Of a DNA stretch of 64,000 bases, positions 42,653 through 51,313 are shown in pieces. Position numbers and translations under genes: made by a program. The DNA comes from Ruania alkalisoli (lineage in GTDB: Bacteria; Actinomycetota; Actinomycetes; Actinomycetales; Beutenbergiaceae), in contig NZ_CP063169.1 in NCBI RefSeq assembly GCF_014960965.1, positions 157,581-221,580 on the forward strand. The letters run 5' to 3'. The notes under the pieces were generated by a model. The model searched no databases, was not told the origin of the DNA, and saw only the letters and a program-made list of their open reading frames with translations. Position 1 is the stretch's first letter. Each line of letters begins with the position of its first letter.

Positions 42653-43447
42653 ATGGCCTTCAACATCGACCGCTTCACCCGGGACTCCGTCCGGGTGAAC
42701 TGGGAAGACCTCGACCTCGACGTCTTCCGCGAGGACCCACTGCCGGCGGAGTCGCTGCGCACGCTGCGCTACATGTGCGATGTGGAGTATCACACCGTCT
42801 GCTACCTGCGGGACATGCTCGTGACCCCCTCCCGCGGTGAGGGCGAGGTCAACGCGTTCATGACGATGTGGAACCGTGAGGAGTTCTGGCACGGTGAGGC
42901 ACTGGCGCACGTGCTGGACCTGCACGGCATCACGGTCTCCTACGACGAGCTGAAGGCCAAGCGGGTCAAGCTCGGGTGGCGCGACCGGATCGCCCCGGTG
43001 AAGCAGGCGATGCTCTCCAACATCATCGGTAAGGACTTCGTCGCAGTTCACATGATCTGGGGAGCGGTCAACGAATGGTCGGCGTCGGCCGCGTACAAGC
43101 GGCTGGCGGTGCTCGAGGGGCACCCGGCACTGGGGGTGCTGCTGAAGCGGATCGCGGCCCAGGAGGCGCGCCACGTGGCCTTCTACGCCACCCAGGCTCG
43201 TCAGCGGCTCGAGGGCAACCGGAAGGCGCAGAAGCTGGCGAGACTGGCGTTGTCGACCGCGTGGCGGCCCGTCGGTTCCGGGATCGCCTCAGACGATGAG
43301 GTCACACATGTGATGGGTCACCTGTTCGGCGGTGCGGACGGGCGCAAGGAGATCCGCGCCATCGATGCCCACATCGCGAAGCTCCCGGGGATGGAGGGTC
43401 TGACGATCGTGTCGGACTCTCTCGATGCCCGCGGGATCGCGGCCTAG
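42653..43447 (+). CDS. Ferritin-like diiron protein with complete metal site
   Basis: 264 residues. A four-helix-bundle ligand set is visible: Glu45 (DVEYHT), Glu77 and His80 in EEFWHGE, Glu141 (AVNEWSAS), and Glu171 and His174 in QEARHVAFY. This is the E, ExxH, E, ExxH pattern of diiron oxidases such as acyl-ACP desaturases and ribonucleotide reductase R2. There are no membrane helices. Start ATG 42653 lies behind the TetR operator. The next gene is a paralogue that has lost most ligands. The downstream genes make fatty alcohol and ether-lipid precursors, so it is a candidate desaturase or oxygenase acting on acyl or alkyl chains. The exact reaction is unknown. Confidence 0.85.
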   Translation: MAFNIDRFTRDSVRVNWEDLDLDVFREDPLPAESLRTLRYMCDVEYHTVCYLRDMLVTPSRGEGEVNAFMTMWNREEFWHGEALAHVLDLHGITVSYDELKAKRVKLGWRDRIAPVKQAMLSNIIGKDFVAVHMIWGAVNEWSASAAYKRLAVLEGHPALGVLLKRIAAQEARHVAFYATQARQRLEGNRKAQKLARLALSTAWRPVGSGIASDDEVTHVMGHLFGGADGRKEIRAIDAHIAKLPGMEGLTIVSDSLDARGIAA

Positions 43448-43467
43448 CTGGTGAGGAGCCCCACGGA

Positions 43468-44301
43468 GTGAGTGCGTCATCCCCCACCTTCGATGTGCGC
43501 GCCTACGTGCGCGAGCCGGTCGACCTGCGTCCGGACCAGCTGGACCTGGAGGCCATGGCGAACCTGCCTGCTCTGGTGGCCGGCGCCGTCGGCCATCTGT
43601 GGAGCGTGGAACGGACGATCCTGGACCTGATGCGGGACCTGCTGGTCACGCCCACGCACGCTGAGGCACGGGTGACGGCGTTCCTGGGGACTTGGGCGTA
43701 CGAGCAGTTCTGGATCACCGAATCGCTGGCCGCGGTGCTCAGGCTCGGGGAGGAACCCACGGACCCGCCTGACTCCGGCCTGGGCGCGCTGCGACGGATC
43801 TGGGACGAGCGAGTACGGCCGACGGTGGACGCGGTCCGGACGAATCTCCTCGGTAGTGATGTGGTGGCCGCCCACATGGTCACCGGCTGGCTGAACACGG
43901 CCGTGGTTGCGCTCGCCTACGAACGACTGGGCGCGATCGCCCCGCGGTTGCGGCCCTTGACGGCGGCCGTCGCGCCGATCAAGTCACGGCACCTGGCGTT
44001 CTACGAGGACGAGGCACGTGCTCGGTTGAGCGGGTCCGCCGGTGCCCTCCGGCTCGCGCGACGTACCGTCACCCGATGGCAGTGGCCCGGGGTGCGCTAT
44101 TGCGGGCATGATGCGGCAGCTGGCCCCGTGCGGACGTTGCTGGCCGACCCTGCCGCGCGGCCCGGTGTGCGGGCCGTCGACGCAGGCGTCGCGGCGCTGA
44201 CTGGGCTGGGGGATACGGCGCCGCTGCGGGTGGCACTGGGCGGATTCGTGAAGCGTTCACCCGTGGGTGGCACCGCAAGGGCCTCGACCCGCGTACAGTA
44301 A
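43468..44301 (+). CDS. Ferritin-like paralogue lacking most diiron ligands
   Basis: 277 residues from GTG 43468. It aligns along its length with the preceding protein (RDMLVTPS/RDLLVTPT, FMTMW/FLGTW, HVAFYATQAR/HLAFYEDEAR). The ligand positions read Glu48 (kept), Gln80 instead of Glu, Ile83 instead of His, Thr144 instead of Glu, Lys172 instead of Glu, and His175 (kept). It therefore cannot bind a normal diiron centre. The ligand-less, conserved fold next to an intact copy recalls the alpha/beta subunits of soluble methane and toluene monooxygenases, suggesting a structural or regulatory partner. It ends six bases before the reductase gene. Confidence 0.85.
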   Translation: MSASSPTFDVRAYVREPVDLRPDQLDLEAMANLPALVAGAVGHLWSVERTILDLMRDLLVTPTHAEARVTAFLGTWAYEQFWITESLAAVLRLGEEPTDPPDSGLGALRRIWDERVRPTVDAVRTNLLGSDVVAAHMVTGWLNTAVVALAYERLGAIAPRLRPLTAAVAPIKSRHLAFYEDEARARLSGSAGALRLARRTVTRWQWPGVRYCGHDAAAGPVRTLLADPAARPGVRAVDAGVAALTGLGDTAPLRVALGGFVKRSPVGGTARASTRVQ

Positions 44302-44306
44302 CCGGG

Positions 44307-46616
44307 GTGTCGGACCCTCTGAAGAACGCCCACATCCTGGTGACCGGTGCCACCGGATTCGTCGGTCAAGCCGTCGTGGAGAAGCTGCTCGCGACCCACC
44401 CGACGACGCGGATCACGCTGCTCGTGCGCCCGCGTGGTGCCCTGGCTGCCGAGGACCGGGTGCGCAAGCTGCTGAAGAAGCCCGTCTTCGGGCCGTGGCG
44501 TGAGCGCATAGGTGCTGACGCCGCCGAGGCCCAGTTGGCGGAGCGGATCACCGTCCTGGCCGGCGACCTGGGTGATGTGCCGCCGCTTCCCACGGACCTG
44601 ACCCACGTCGTGCACTCCGCCTCCACGGTCTCCTTCGACCTGCCGATCGACGAGGCCTTCGCCGCCAATGTCGGTGGGCCGGTGAGTCTGTACGAAGCGC
44701 TCGAAGCGACCGGTGCGGATCCGCACGTGGTGCACGTCTCCACGTGCTATGTGGCGGGTCTGCGCAAGGGGCTGGCCGAGGAACGTAGCCTCGACCATGA
44801 CGTGGACCGTCGCGTCGAGACCACGCGCGCGCTCCGGGCCCGCGAGTCCGCCGAGGCTGCCTCGCGCCGGCCGCAGGTGCTCGACAAGATCGTCGCCAAG
44901 GCTCGCGCCACCCATCGTCGCGCCGGGGCTCAGGCCGTGGCACAGGCAGCGGAGGAGGCGCGCCGGGCGTGGGTGAACGATCAGCTCGTCACCGCGGGCC
45001 GTACCCGCGCCACCTCACTCGGGTGGCCGGACGTGTACACCTTCACCAAAGCACTCGGTGAGCGGGTCGCCGAGGATCTGTGGGCCGGTGCCGGGCACCG
45101 CCTGTCGATCGTGCGCCCGACCATCATCGAGAGCTCGTTGCAGCACCCGTTCCCCGGCTGGATCGACGGGTTCAAGGTGGCCGACCCGCTGATCGCCGCC
45201 TACGGGCGCGGCATGCTGCCGGAGTTCCCAGCGCTCGCGGACTCCATCCTGGACGTCATCCCCGTCGACCACGTGGTGAACGCGATCCTCGCCGCGGCGG
45301 CGAGCCCGCCGGACGTCGCGGAGGAGCCTGACGAGACCACGGTGACGAGCGTGGATCCGCGGACCAGAGCCGCCTACTACCAGGTGGCCTCCGGCAGCCG
45401 GAACCCGCTGCGGTTCGGCACGATCCTGCGCCTGCTGCGGGAGTATTTCGAGCAGCACCCGCTCACTGGTGATGACGGGTCGTTCGTGCAGGTGCCGAAC
45501 TGGACCTTCCCGCACGGGCCGGCGGTGCAGCGGTCGCTGCGTCGCCGGGAGATGGCGGTCGATGTCGCGGACTCGCTGGTGGGCAAGTTGCCGCCGAACG
45601 ACACCACCCGCTCGTGGATCTCCTCGGTGTACAAGGCCAAGCGCGACCTCGGTACCCTGCGCAAGTTCACCGATCTGTACCAGGCGTACACGCAGACCGA
45701 GGTGGTCTTCGACGACACCAACACGCATGCCTTGCATGAGGCTGTCCCGGCGGAGCGGAGCGAGGAGCACGGCTTCGACGTGTCCGCGATCGACTGGACG
45801 TACTACATGAAGGAGGTGCACGTCCCGAAGGTGCCGGGGCTGATGCGCGCCCGTCGGCCGCACAGCAAGCCGAGCACGAGCGCGAAGAGCCTGCCGCAGC
45901 GTGAGGACGTGCTCGCCGTGTTCGACCTGCACGGCACGGTCGCGGCGGCGAGTCTGATCGAGCACTACGTGTGGGTCGAGCTCGCGGCCAAGGGCGCGGT
46001 GCCCGCACTTCGCGGGCTCGGCGGGATGGTCGCCTCCTCGGGTACCTACCTGCAGGCCGAGTGGCGCGACCGGGGCGACTTCATCCGCTCGTTCATGCGC
46101 CGGTACGCGGGGGTGGATGAAGCGGTGCTGCGCGAGGTGATCGCCACGAAAGTCACGCCGTCGCTGCGGGCGAGGCTGTTGTCGGAGGCTACGGAGCGGA
46201 TCGCGTTGCACCGCGCCGCCGGTCACCGGACGGTGCTGGTCAGCGGTCAGATCGACGTGTTCGTGGAACCGCTCGCTGACATGTTCGATGTGATCGTGGC
46301 CGGGCAGATGGAGAAGGACTCGGGCGGTCGCTGGACCGGTCACCTGGCGAGCTCGCCGCTCGTGGACGAGGCGCGCGCCTCGTGGCTGCGCCGGTACGCC
46401 CGCGAGGAGGGGATGGACCTGGCGGGCTCGTACGCCTACGGCGACACCTACGCCGACCGGCCCTGGCTGGAGGTGGCGGGGAAGCCGAACGTGGTCAACC
46501 CGGACGCCACCCTGTACCGCTATGCCCGTGAGAAGCGCTGGCCGGTCCACTCGTGGACCACGACGGCGGAAGGTAGGTTCTCGCCCGTCCTCCGTTCGCT
46601 GGGGTCGCGTCGATGA
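44307..46616 (+). CDS. Fatty acyl reductase (extended SDR) fused to an HAD-IB-like domain
   Basis: 769 residues. Residues ~8-500 form an extended SDR/thioester-reductase type domain: nucleotide motif HILVTGATGFVGQAVVEKLL, VVHSAS, HVSTCYVAG and the catalytic Tyr244/Lys248 in YTFTKALGERV. This is the fatty acyl-CoA/ACP reductase pattern, giving fatty alcohol. The C-terminal domain from about residue 535 is HAD-IB-like: AVFDLHGT (Asp540; the usual second Asp is His542), LVSGQ, EKDSGG and GDTYADRPWL. The altered motif I may weaken phosphatase activity. The stop overlaps the next start (ATGA). The start is GTG 44307. Confidence 0.88.
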   Translation: MSDPLKNAHILVTGATGFVGQAVVEKLLATHPTTRITLLVRPRGALAAEDRVRKLLKKPVFGPWRERIGADAAEAQLAERITVLAGDLGDVPPLPTDLTHVVHSASTVSFDLPIDEAFAANVGGPVSLYEALEATGADPHVVHVSTCYVAGLRKGLAEERSLDHDVDRRVETTRALRARESAEAASRRPQVLDKIVAKARATHRRAGAQAVAQAAEEARRAWVNDQLVTAGRTRATSLGWPDVYTFTKALGERVAEDLWAGAGHRLSIVRPTIIESSLQHPFPGWIDGFKVADPLIAAYGRGMLPEFPALADSILDVIPVDHVVNAILAAAASPPDVAEEPDETTVTSVDPRTRAAYYQVASGSRNPLRFGTILRLLREYFEQHPLTGDDGSFVQVPNWTFPHGPAVQRSLRRREMAVDVADSLVGKLPPNDTTRSWISSVYKAKRDLGTLRKFTDLYQAYTQTEVVFDDTNTHALHEAVPAERSEEHGFDVSAIDWTYYMKEVHVPKVPGLMRARRPHSKPSTSAKSLPQREDVLAVFDLHGTVAAASLIEHYVWVELAAKGAVPALRGLGGMVASSGTYLQAEWRDRGDFIRSFMRRYAGVDEAVLREVIATKVTPSLRARLLSEATERIALHRAAGHRTVLVSGQIDVFVEPLADMFDVIVAGQMEKDSGGRWTGHLASSPLVDEARASWLRRYAREEGMDLAGSYAYGDTYADRPWLEVAGKPNVVNPDATLYRYAREKRWPVHSWTTTAEGRFSPVLRSLGSRR

Positions 46617-47416
46617 GGGGCAGGTCTCACACCACCCCGGTACCGATCGCCGGGACTGCGATGGTGACAGGCGGGACCTCCGGGATCGGCTTGGCTTTCG
46701 CGCGGGCACTGGCCGCACGTGGGTGCGACCTGGTGCTGGTGGCGCGGAACCGCCAGCGCCTGGATGCCACGGCCGAGGCGCTGCGCTCCGAGCACGGTGT
46801 GGCTGTGGAGACGCTTGTGGCCGACCTGGCCAGACGTGGGGACGTCGACGTCGTCGCCCGGCGTCTCGAGGACGCGGGCGCGCCGGTGGACATCCTGGTC
46901 AACAACGCCGGGATGGGCGTGCACACGCCGCTGACGTCCACCGAGATCGCGGTGCACGACGAGGCGATCGACGTGATGATCCGGGCGGTGCTCGTGCTCG
47001 GCGGGGCGGCGGCGCGGACGATGGAGCAGCGTGGGAGCGGCATCATCGTGAACGTGGCGTCGGTGGCCGGCCAGGTGGCGATGGGCTCCTACTCGGCGAT
47101 CAAGTCCTGGGTGGCGACGTACTCGGAGTCCCTCAGCCTCGACATGGAGGGCAGCGGGGTGCAGGTGATGACCCTGATGCCCGGGTGGGTGCGTACGGAG
47201 TTCCACGAACGCGCGAAGATCCGGACGAGTTCGATCCCGGGCGCGCTGTGGTTGGACGCGGACGATCTGGTGACCGACTGCCTGGCCGACCTGGAACGGG
47301 GGCGGACCAGGTCGATACCATCCAAGCGGTTCCGGGTGATCTCGTGGCTCGCGCAGCGCCTGCCGCGCGCCGTGGTCCGGAGAGCGACGGCACGGATCAA
47401 GAAGGGGCGCCGATGA
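46613..47416 (+). CDS. Short-chain dehydrogenase/reductase
   Basis: 267 residues of a classical SDR: AMVTGGTSGIGLAFARALA, NNAGMG, a catalytic Ser-Tyr-Lys set in NVASVAG and YSAIK. The C-terminal part is extended and basic (RRATARIKKGRR), as in membrane-associated members. It overlaps both neighbours by four bases. By position in an ether-lipid-type cluster it is a candidate 1-acyl- or 1-alkyl-dihydroxyacetone-phosphate reductase, the step done by an SDR in animals. Another fatty-acid-related reduction remains possible. Confidence 0.9.
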   Translation: MRGRSHTTPVPIAGTAMVTGGTSGIGLAFARALAARGCDLVLVARNRQRLDATAEALRSEHGVAVETLVADLARRGDVDVVARRLEDAGAPVDILVNNAGMGVHTPLTSTEIAVHDEAIDVMIRAVLVLGGAAARTMEQRGSGIIVNVASVAGQVAMGSYSAIKSWVATYSESLSLDMEGSGVQVMTLMPGWVRTEFHERAKIRTSSIPGALWLDADDLVTDCLADLERGRTRSIPSKRFRVISWLAQRLPRAVVRRATARIKKGRR

Positions 47417-48174
47417 GCACGAGGGACGAGCGCAAGCGCACCTCGCGCTACCACTCTGCCGTGCACCGGTGGGCCCGGTACATCGCGCAGCGGTTCATCT
47501 TGCGCCCGATCGTGTTCTCGAACGTGCGGGTGACCGTCGAGGGTGAGCGACATGTGGCGGACCTCGACGGTCCCTTCATCGTCGTGGCCAACCACTCCAG
47601 CCACCTGGACGCCCCGCTGTGCATCACGGCGCTGCCTTACTCGGTGACCAAGCACGTCGCGACGGCGGTGGCGGCCGACTACTTCTACCGCTCGACCTGG
47701 CGCAGTTCGCTGACGTCGTTGTTCTTCAACTCCTACCCGGTCGAACGCGGCAAGGCGCGTGGGAAGTCGTCGGGACTGTCGGTCTCGCTGTTGCGGCAGG
47801 GGGTGCCGTTGCTGATCTTCCCGGAGGGAACGCGTTCGCGCACCGGTGAGATGGCCGACTTCACGCCCGGTGCGGCAGCCCTGGGCCGGGCGTTGCGGGT
47901 GCCAATCGTGCCGGTGGCACTGGTGGGTGCTCACGATGCGATGCCGCCGGGCACGTTCTGGCCCAAGACCGGCCGGATGCCGGTGAAGGTGCTGATCGGT
48001 AAGCCGGTGCGGGTGCGCCCCCGGGAGGCGCTTGCTGACCTGAACGCACGACTGACCGCACGGGTGCGGGCGATGCACACGATGCAGACCTCGTACGTGC
48101 TGGTCACCGATGACGACCGTCCGTCCAGTTCCGGTGAGTCGGAGCTGCCGGACGCACAGGAAGGGATCTCATGA
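47413..48174 (+). CDS. PlsC-type 1-acyl-glycerol-3-phosphate/DHAP acyltransferase
   Basis: 253 residues. The catalytic HX4D is NHSSHLD (His61, Asp66); FPEGTRS, followed by VPIVPVALVG, is the acceptor-binding block. It lacks long membrane helices and has a polar 20-residue tail. Start ATG 47413 overlaps the SDR stop by four bases. PlsC-family enzymes acylate glycerol phosphate backbones; next to an alkyl-DHAP synthase gene it may acylate dihydroxyacetone phosphate (sn-1) or the later alkyl-glycerol phosphate (sn-2). Confidence 0.92.
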   Translation: MSTRDERKRTSRYHSAVHRWARYIAQRFILRPIVFSNVRVTVEGERHVADLDGPFIVVANHSSHLDAPLCITALPYSVTKHVATAVAADYFYRSTWRSSLTSLFFNSYPVERGKARGKSSGLSVSLLRQGVPLLIFPEGTRSRTGEMADFTPGAAALGRALRVPIVPVALVGAHDAMPPGTFWPKTGRMPVKVLIGKPVRVRPREALADLNARLTARVRAMHTMQTSYVLVTDDDRPSSSGESELPDAQEGIS

Positions 48175-49853
48175 GCGACGTCGTGCACCAGAAGTGGTGG
48201 GGCTGGGGTGTGGAGGGTGTGGCCTTCAACCCCGACAACAAGCCGGGCTTCGCCCCGTTCGTCCGCAAGGTGATCGGGATCGATGTGACCGGGCCCGCTG
48301 GGAGCCCGCCCTCGTTCGACGAGCTGGACGTTCCGGCCTCGCGCCTTCCGGACGAGCTCGGCGCCACGTTACGTCGGCTGGTGGGCGACCACCAGGTCAC
48401 CACGGACGACATGGATCGCGTGGTGCACACCTACGGCAAGGGCTTGCGTGATCTGGTGCGGGTGCGTGCCGGTGACCTGCCGCGGGTACCGGATGTGATC
48501 GTGTACCCGGCGAACGAGGACGAGGTCCGCGCGGTCGTCGACGCTGTGGTGGGTGCCGACGCCGTGCTCATCCCCTTCGGTGGTGGGTCCAACATCTCCG
48601 GGTCGCTGACCCCGCAGGCGGACGAGGACCGCACCGTGGTCTCGCTCGACCTGGGGCGGTTGAACCGGGTGCTGGAGATCGACTCCGATGCCGGGCTGGC
48701 ACGGGTGCAGGCCGGTGGCCTGGGTCCGGACCTGGAGGAGCAGCTCACTGAGCGCGGCTGGACGATGGGGCACCAGCCGGACTCGTTCAAGCACTCCACT
48801 CTCGGCGGTTGGATCGCGACCCGGTCCTCGGGTATGCAGTCCGACAAGTACGGCGATATTGCCGAGATCGTGCGCGGGCTGACCGCGGTGCTTCCCGGCA
48901 AGGTCCTCACGCTGCGGCCGCTGCCGAGCACGTCCACCGGTCCGAGCGTGCGGGAGATGATCCTCGGTTCGGAGGGCCGGCTCGGTGTGATCACCGAGGC
49001 GTGGGTGCATGTGCACCGGCTGCCGGAGAACCGCGAGGTCATCGCCTACCTCTTCCCGAACTGGGCTGCGGGGATCGCCGCGATGCGCGACATCTCGGTC
49101 TCGGATGCGACGCCGTCGATCACCCGCGTCTCGGACGCGAATGAGACGGCCTTCTCGCTGGCTACCCGCAAGGAGTCCAAGGGCCTGTCCTCCAAGGTGG
49201 GCGAGGGGCTGTTCGAGCTGCTCCGCCGCCGCGGATGGGACCTGGAGAAGGTCTGCATCTCCTACATCGGCTACGAGGGCGGTTCGGCGAAGGTCCGTGC
49301 CGACAAGTCCGAGGTCGGGAAGATCGTCGGCGAGCACGGCGGCATCAAGCTCGGCAAGGGCCCGGGCGCGATGTACGACCAGAAGAAGTTCGACACCCCG
49401 TACCTGCGGGACTTCCTGCTCGACCGCGGTGCGCTCGGCGATGTCTCCGAGACCGCGGCGCCGTGGTCACGCCTGGGTGAGGTCTACGTCTCCACCGTGC
49501 GAGCGGCGAAGAAGGCGTACGAGGAGGTGGGCGTGCAGGGGTTCATCATGTGCCACCTGTCGCACTCCTATCACTCGGGTGCATGCCTGTACTTCACGTT
49601 CGCCTTCCCGCCGCGCGAGGACACTCCGGAGCTGGAGCAGTACGACGTGGTGAAGTCGGCGATCCAGCAGTCGTTCATCGACCACGGAGGGACCCTTTCC
49701 CACCACCACGGGGTGGGCACCGACCACGCCCCGTGGATGGAGCAGGACATCTCCGAAGCCGGTGTGGACCTGATGGTGGGACTCCTCTCCTCGGCCGACC
49801 CGGGCCGCAACCTGAACCCGGGCACGCTGCTTCCGCCCGAGCGGGAGTGGTGA
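48171..49853 (+). CDS. FAD-binding oxidase of the alkyldihydroxyacetonephosphate synthase family
   Basis: 560 residues, comparable to AGPS without its peroxisomal targeting extension. The opening QKWWGWGVEGVAFNPDNKPG is characteristic. The FAD (PCMH) domain includes LIPFGGGSNISGSL, GHQPDSFKHSTLGGWIATRS and GSEGRLGVITEAW. The catalytic histidine block is LSHHHGVGTDHAPWM and the end is GRNLNPGTLLPP. The enzyme exchanges the acyl group of acyl-DHAP for a fatty alcohol, forming the ether bond. It is the last gene of four overlapping genes (ATGA at 48171-48174) and is followed by a large terminator hairpin. Confidence 0.93.
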   Translation: MSDVVHQKWWGWGVEGVAFNPDNKPGFAPFVRKVIGIDVTGPAGSPPSFDELDVPASRLPDELGATLRRLVGDHQVTTDDMDRVVHTYGKGLRDLVRVRAGDLPRVPDVIVYPANEDEVRAVVDAVVGADAVLIPFGGGSNISGSLTPQADEDRTVVSLDLGRLNRVLEIDSDAGLARVQAGGLGPDLEEQLTERGWTMGHQPDSFKHSTLGGWIATRSSGMQSDKYGDIAEIVRGLTAVLPGKVLTLRPLPSTSTGPSVREMILGSEGRLGVITEAWVHVHRLPENREVIAYLFPNWAAGIAAMRDISVSDATPSITRVSDANETAFSLATRKESKGLSSKVGEGLFELLRRRGWDLEKVCISYIGYEGGSAKVRADKSEVGKIVGEHGGIKLGKGPGAMYDQKKFDTPYLRDFLLDRGALGDVSETAAPWSRLGEVYVSTVRAAKKAYEEVGVQGFIMCHLSHSYHSGACLYFTFAFPPREDTPELEQYDVVKSAIQQSFIDHGGTLSHHHGVGTDHAPWMEQDISEAGVDLMVGLLSSADPGRNLNPGTLLPPEREW

Positions 49854-49867
49854 ACCACCTCCACCCG

Positions 49868-49926
49868 CGCGAACGCTGATGTGTTCGGCATCTGACGCAC
49901 AGATGCCGAACACATCAGCCTTCGCG
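49868..49926. terminator. Terminator hairpin of the ether-lipid cluster
   Basis: 27-base arms (49868-49894 and 49900-49926) pair with one mismatch around a five-base loop, starting 15 bases after the AGPS-like stop. It marks a clear boundary between the lipid cluster and the next operon. No T tract follows. Confidence 0.75.
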
Positions 49927-49975
49927 CAGTAGCGGGCCCTTGCCTCCTGGGTCTCGGTGCTCTTGACTGCGTGAT

Positions 49976-51313
49976 GTGACCTCACCGGACGTGGACCGCG
50001 ACCAGAAAGCTACCGCGCCCCCCACCCCACCCTGGCGCTACGCCGTCGGGATGTTCGGGACATCGATCCCGATCAACCTGATCAAGGGCTCGATGATCCT
50101 CTACTACGTGGACATCCTCGGCCTGGATGTGCGGGCGTACGGGGTGGTCATGGTGATCTACGCGATCATCGACGCCCTCGACAACCCGCTGCTCGGCTTC
50201 CTCTCGGACCGCACGCGCACCCGCTTCGGCCGCCGCCGGCCGTGGTTGCTCATCGGGGCGCCGCTACTGGCCGCGTGCATGATCGCGTTCTTCTCCGCAC
50301 CCACCTCGCTGGACGGGATGGGCCTGGTGCTGTGGTTCGCGGTGTTCGCCATCCTGTGCGAGGCCTTCGACTCGATGCTCAACGCCAACTACGGCGCCCT
50401 GCTGCCGGAACTGTTCCCGGCCGAGCGCCGCCGCGCGGTGGCAAACTCGATGCGCCAGGGATTCCAGCTGGTGGCACTGGTGATCTCCCTCGCCGTCACC
50501 CCGGTGCTGACCACGAGCGTGTTCGGCACCGAGACCACCACCGAGGGCTTCACCACCACCGCGATCATTTACGGCGCGATCGCCGTCGTCGTGATCGCCT
50601 TCATGGTCCTCTCGGTCCGGGAGAACCCGCGCTACTCCACCCGCGAGCGCCCTCGGTTCCTGCCGGCGATCGGTTCGGTGCTGCGCAACCCGCTGTTCTG
50701 GCAGGTGGGCCTGGTGGGTGCCTGCTACGGCATCGCGATGGCGCTGGTGCTCAGCGGTGTGCAGCTGTACGTGCGCTACAGCCTCGGCCTACCCGTGGCC
50801 AACGCGCTGTACCTGCAGGGCGCCGTGATCGGGGTGACGGCCCTCGCGCTGCTCGCCTGGACCCGGCTCGTCGCGCGGTTCGGGGCGCCGCGGATGTGGC
50901 GGATCGCGTTCCTTGTCCTCGCCGGCGGATTTGTCGCCCTGTTCTTCGCTACGGATCTACTCACCGGCATCCTCGCCGGGGTCGTGCTTGGCCTGGGATG
51001 GTCCGGCATGCTCGCCACCAACGACCTCATCGTCGCTCGCGTACTCGACGGCGACGCCGCCCGCCACGGTGAGCATCGCGAGGGCCTGTTCCTCTCCGCG
51101 TTCGGGTTCTTCGGCCGCCTCAACGGCGTGGTCACCGGGCTCGCGCTGACCTCGCTGGGCGTGTTCTTCGGCTACAACTCCGGCGACGATCCCGGCAGCG
51201 ACCCGGGCTTCGCGTTCCGCGTCTACCTCACCGTGTATCCGTTCGCGCTGACGGTGATCGGCGCCGTCGCCTCCCGCTTCGTGCGGCTCCCCGAGGCCGG
51301 TGCGCCGCGATGA
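49976..51313 (+). CDS. GPH-type glycoside/pentoside/hexuronide symporter (MFS)
   Basis: 445 residues with twelve membrane helices. YYVDILGLDVRAYGVVMVIY, DNPLLGFLSDRTRTRFGRRR and WLLIGAPLLA are the GPH signature in the first half. The start is GTG 49976 without an evident ribosome site. Such carriers import glycosides with Na+ or H+. The stop overlaps a ChbG/YdjC-like gene (ATGA), followed by a PHP hydrolase, so a three-gene operon for uptake and hydrolysis of a substituted sugar or related metabolite is likely. No local regulator is present. Confidence 0.9.
   Translation: MTSPDVDRDQKATAPPTPPWRYAVGMFGTSIPINLIKGSMILYYVDILGLDVRAYGVVMVIYAIIDALDNPLLGFLSDRTRTRFGRRRPWLLIGAPLLAACMIAFFSAPTSLDGMGLVLWFAVFAILCEAFDSMLNANYGALLPELFPAERRRAVANSMRQGFQLVALVISLAVTPVLTTSVFGTETTTEGFTTTAIIYGAIAVVVIAFMVLSVRENPRYSTRERPRFLPAIGSVLRNPLFWQVGLVGACYGIAMALVLSGVQLYVRYSLGLPVANALYLQGAVIGVTALALLAWTRLVARFGAPRMWRIAFLVLAGGFVALFFATDLLTGILAGVVLGLGWSGMLATNDLIVARVLDGDAARHGEHREGLFLSAFGFFGRLNGVVTGLALTSLGVFFGYNSGDDPGSDPGFAFRVYLTVYPFALTVIGAVASRFVRLPEAGAPR

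Noticed and set aside
46522-47412. N-terminal extension of the PlsC gene through the SDR gene
   Set aside because: The extension is Arg/Gly-rich shadow translation; ATG 47413 overlaps the SDR stop in the same ATGA style as its neighbours.
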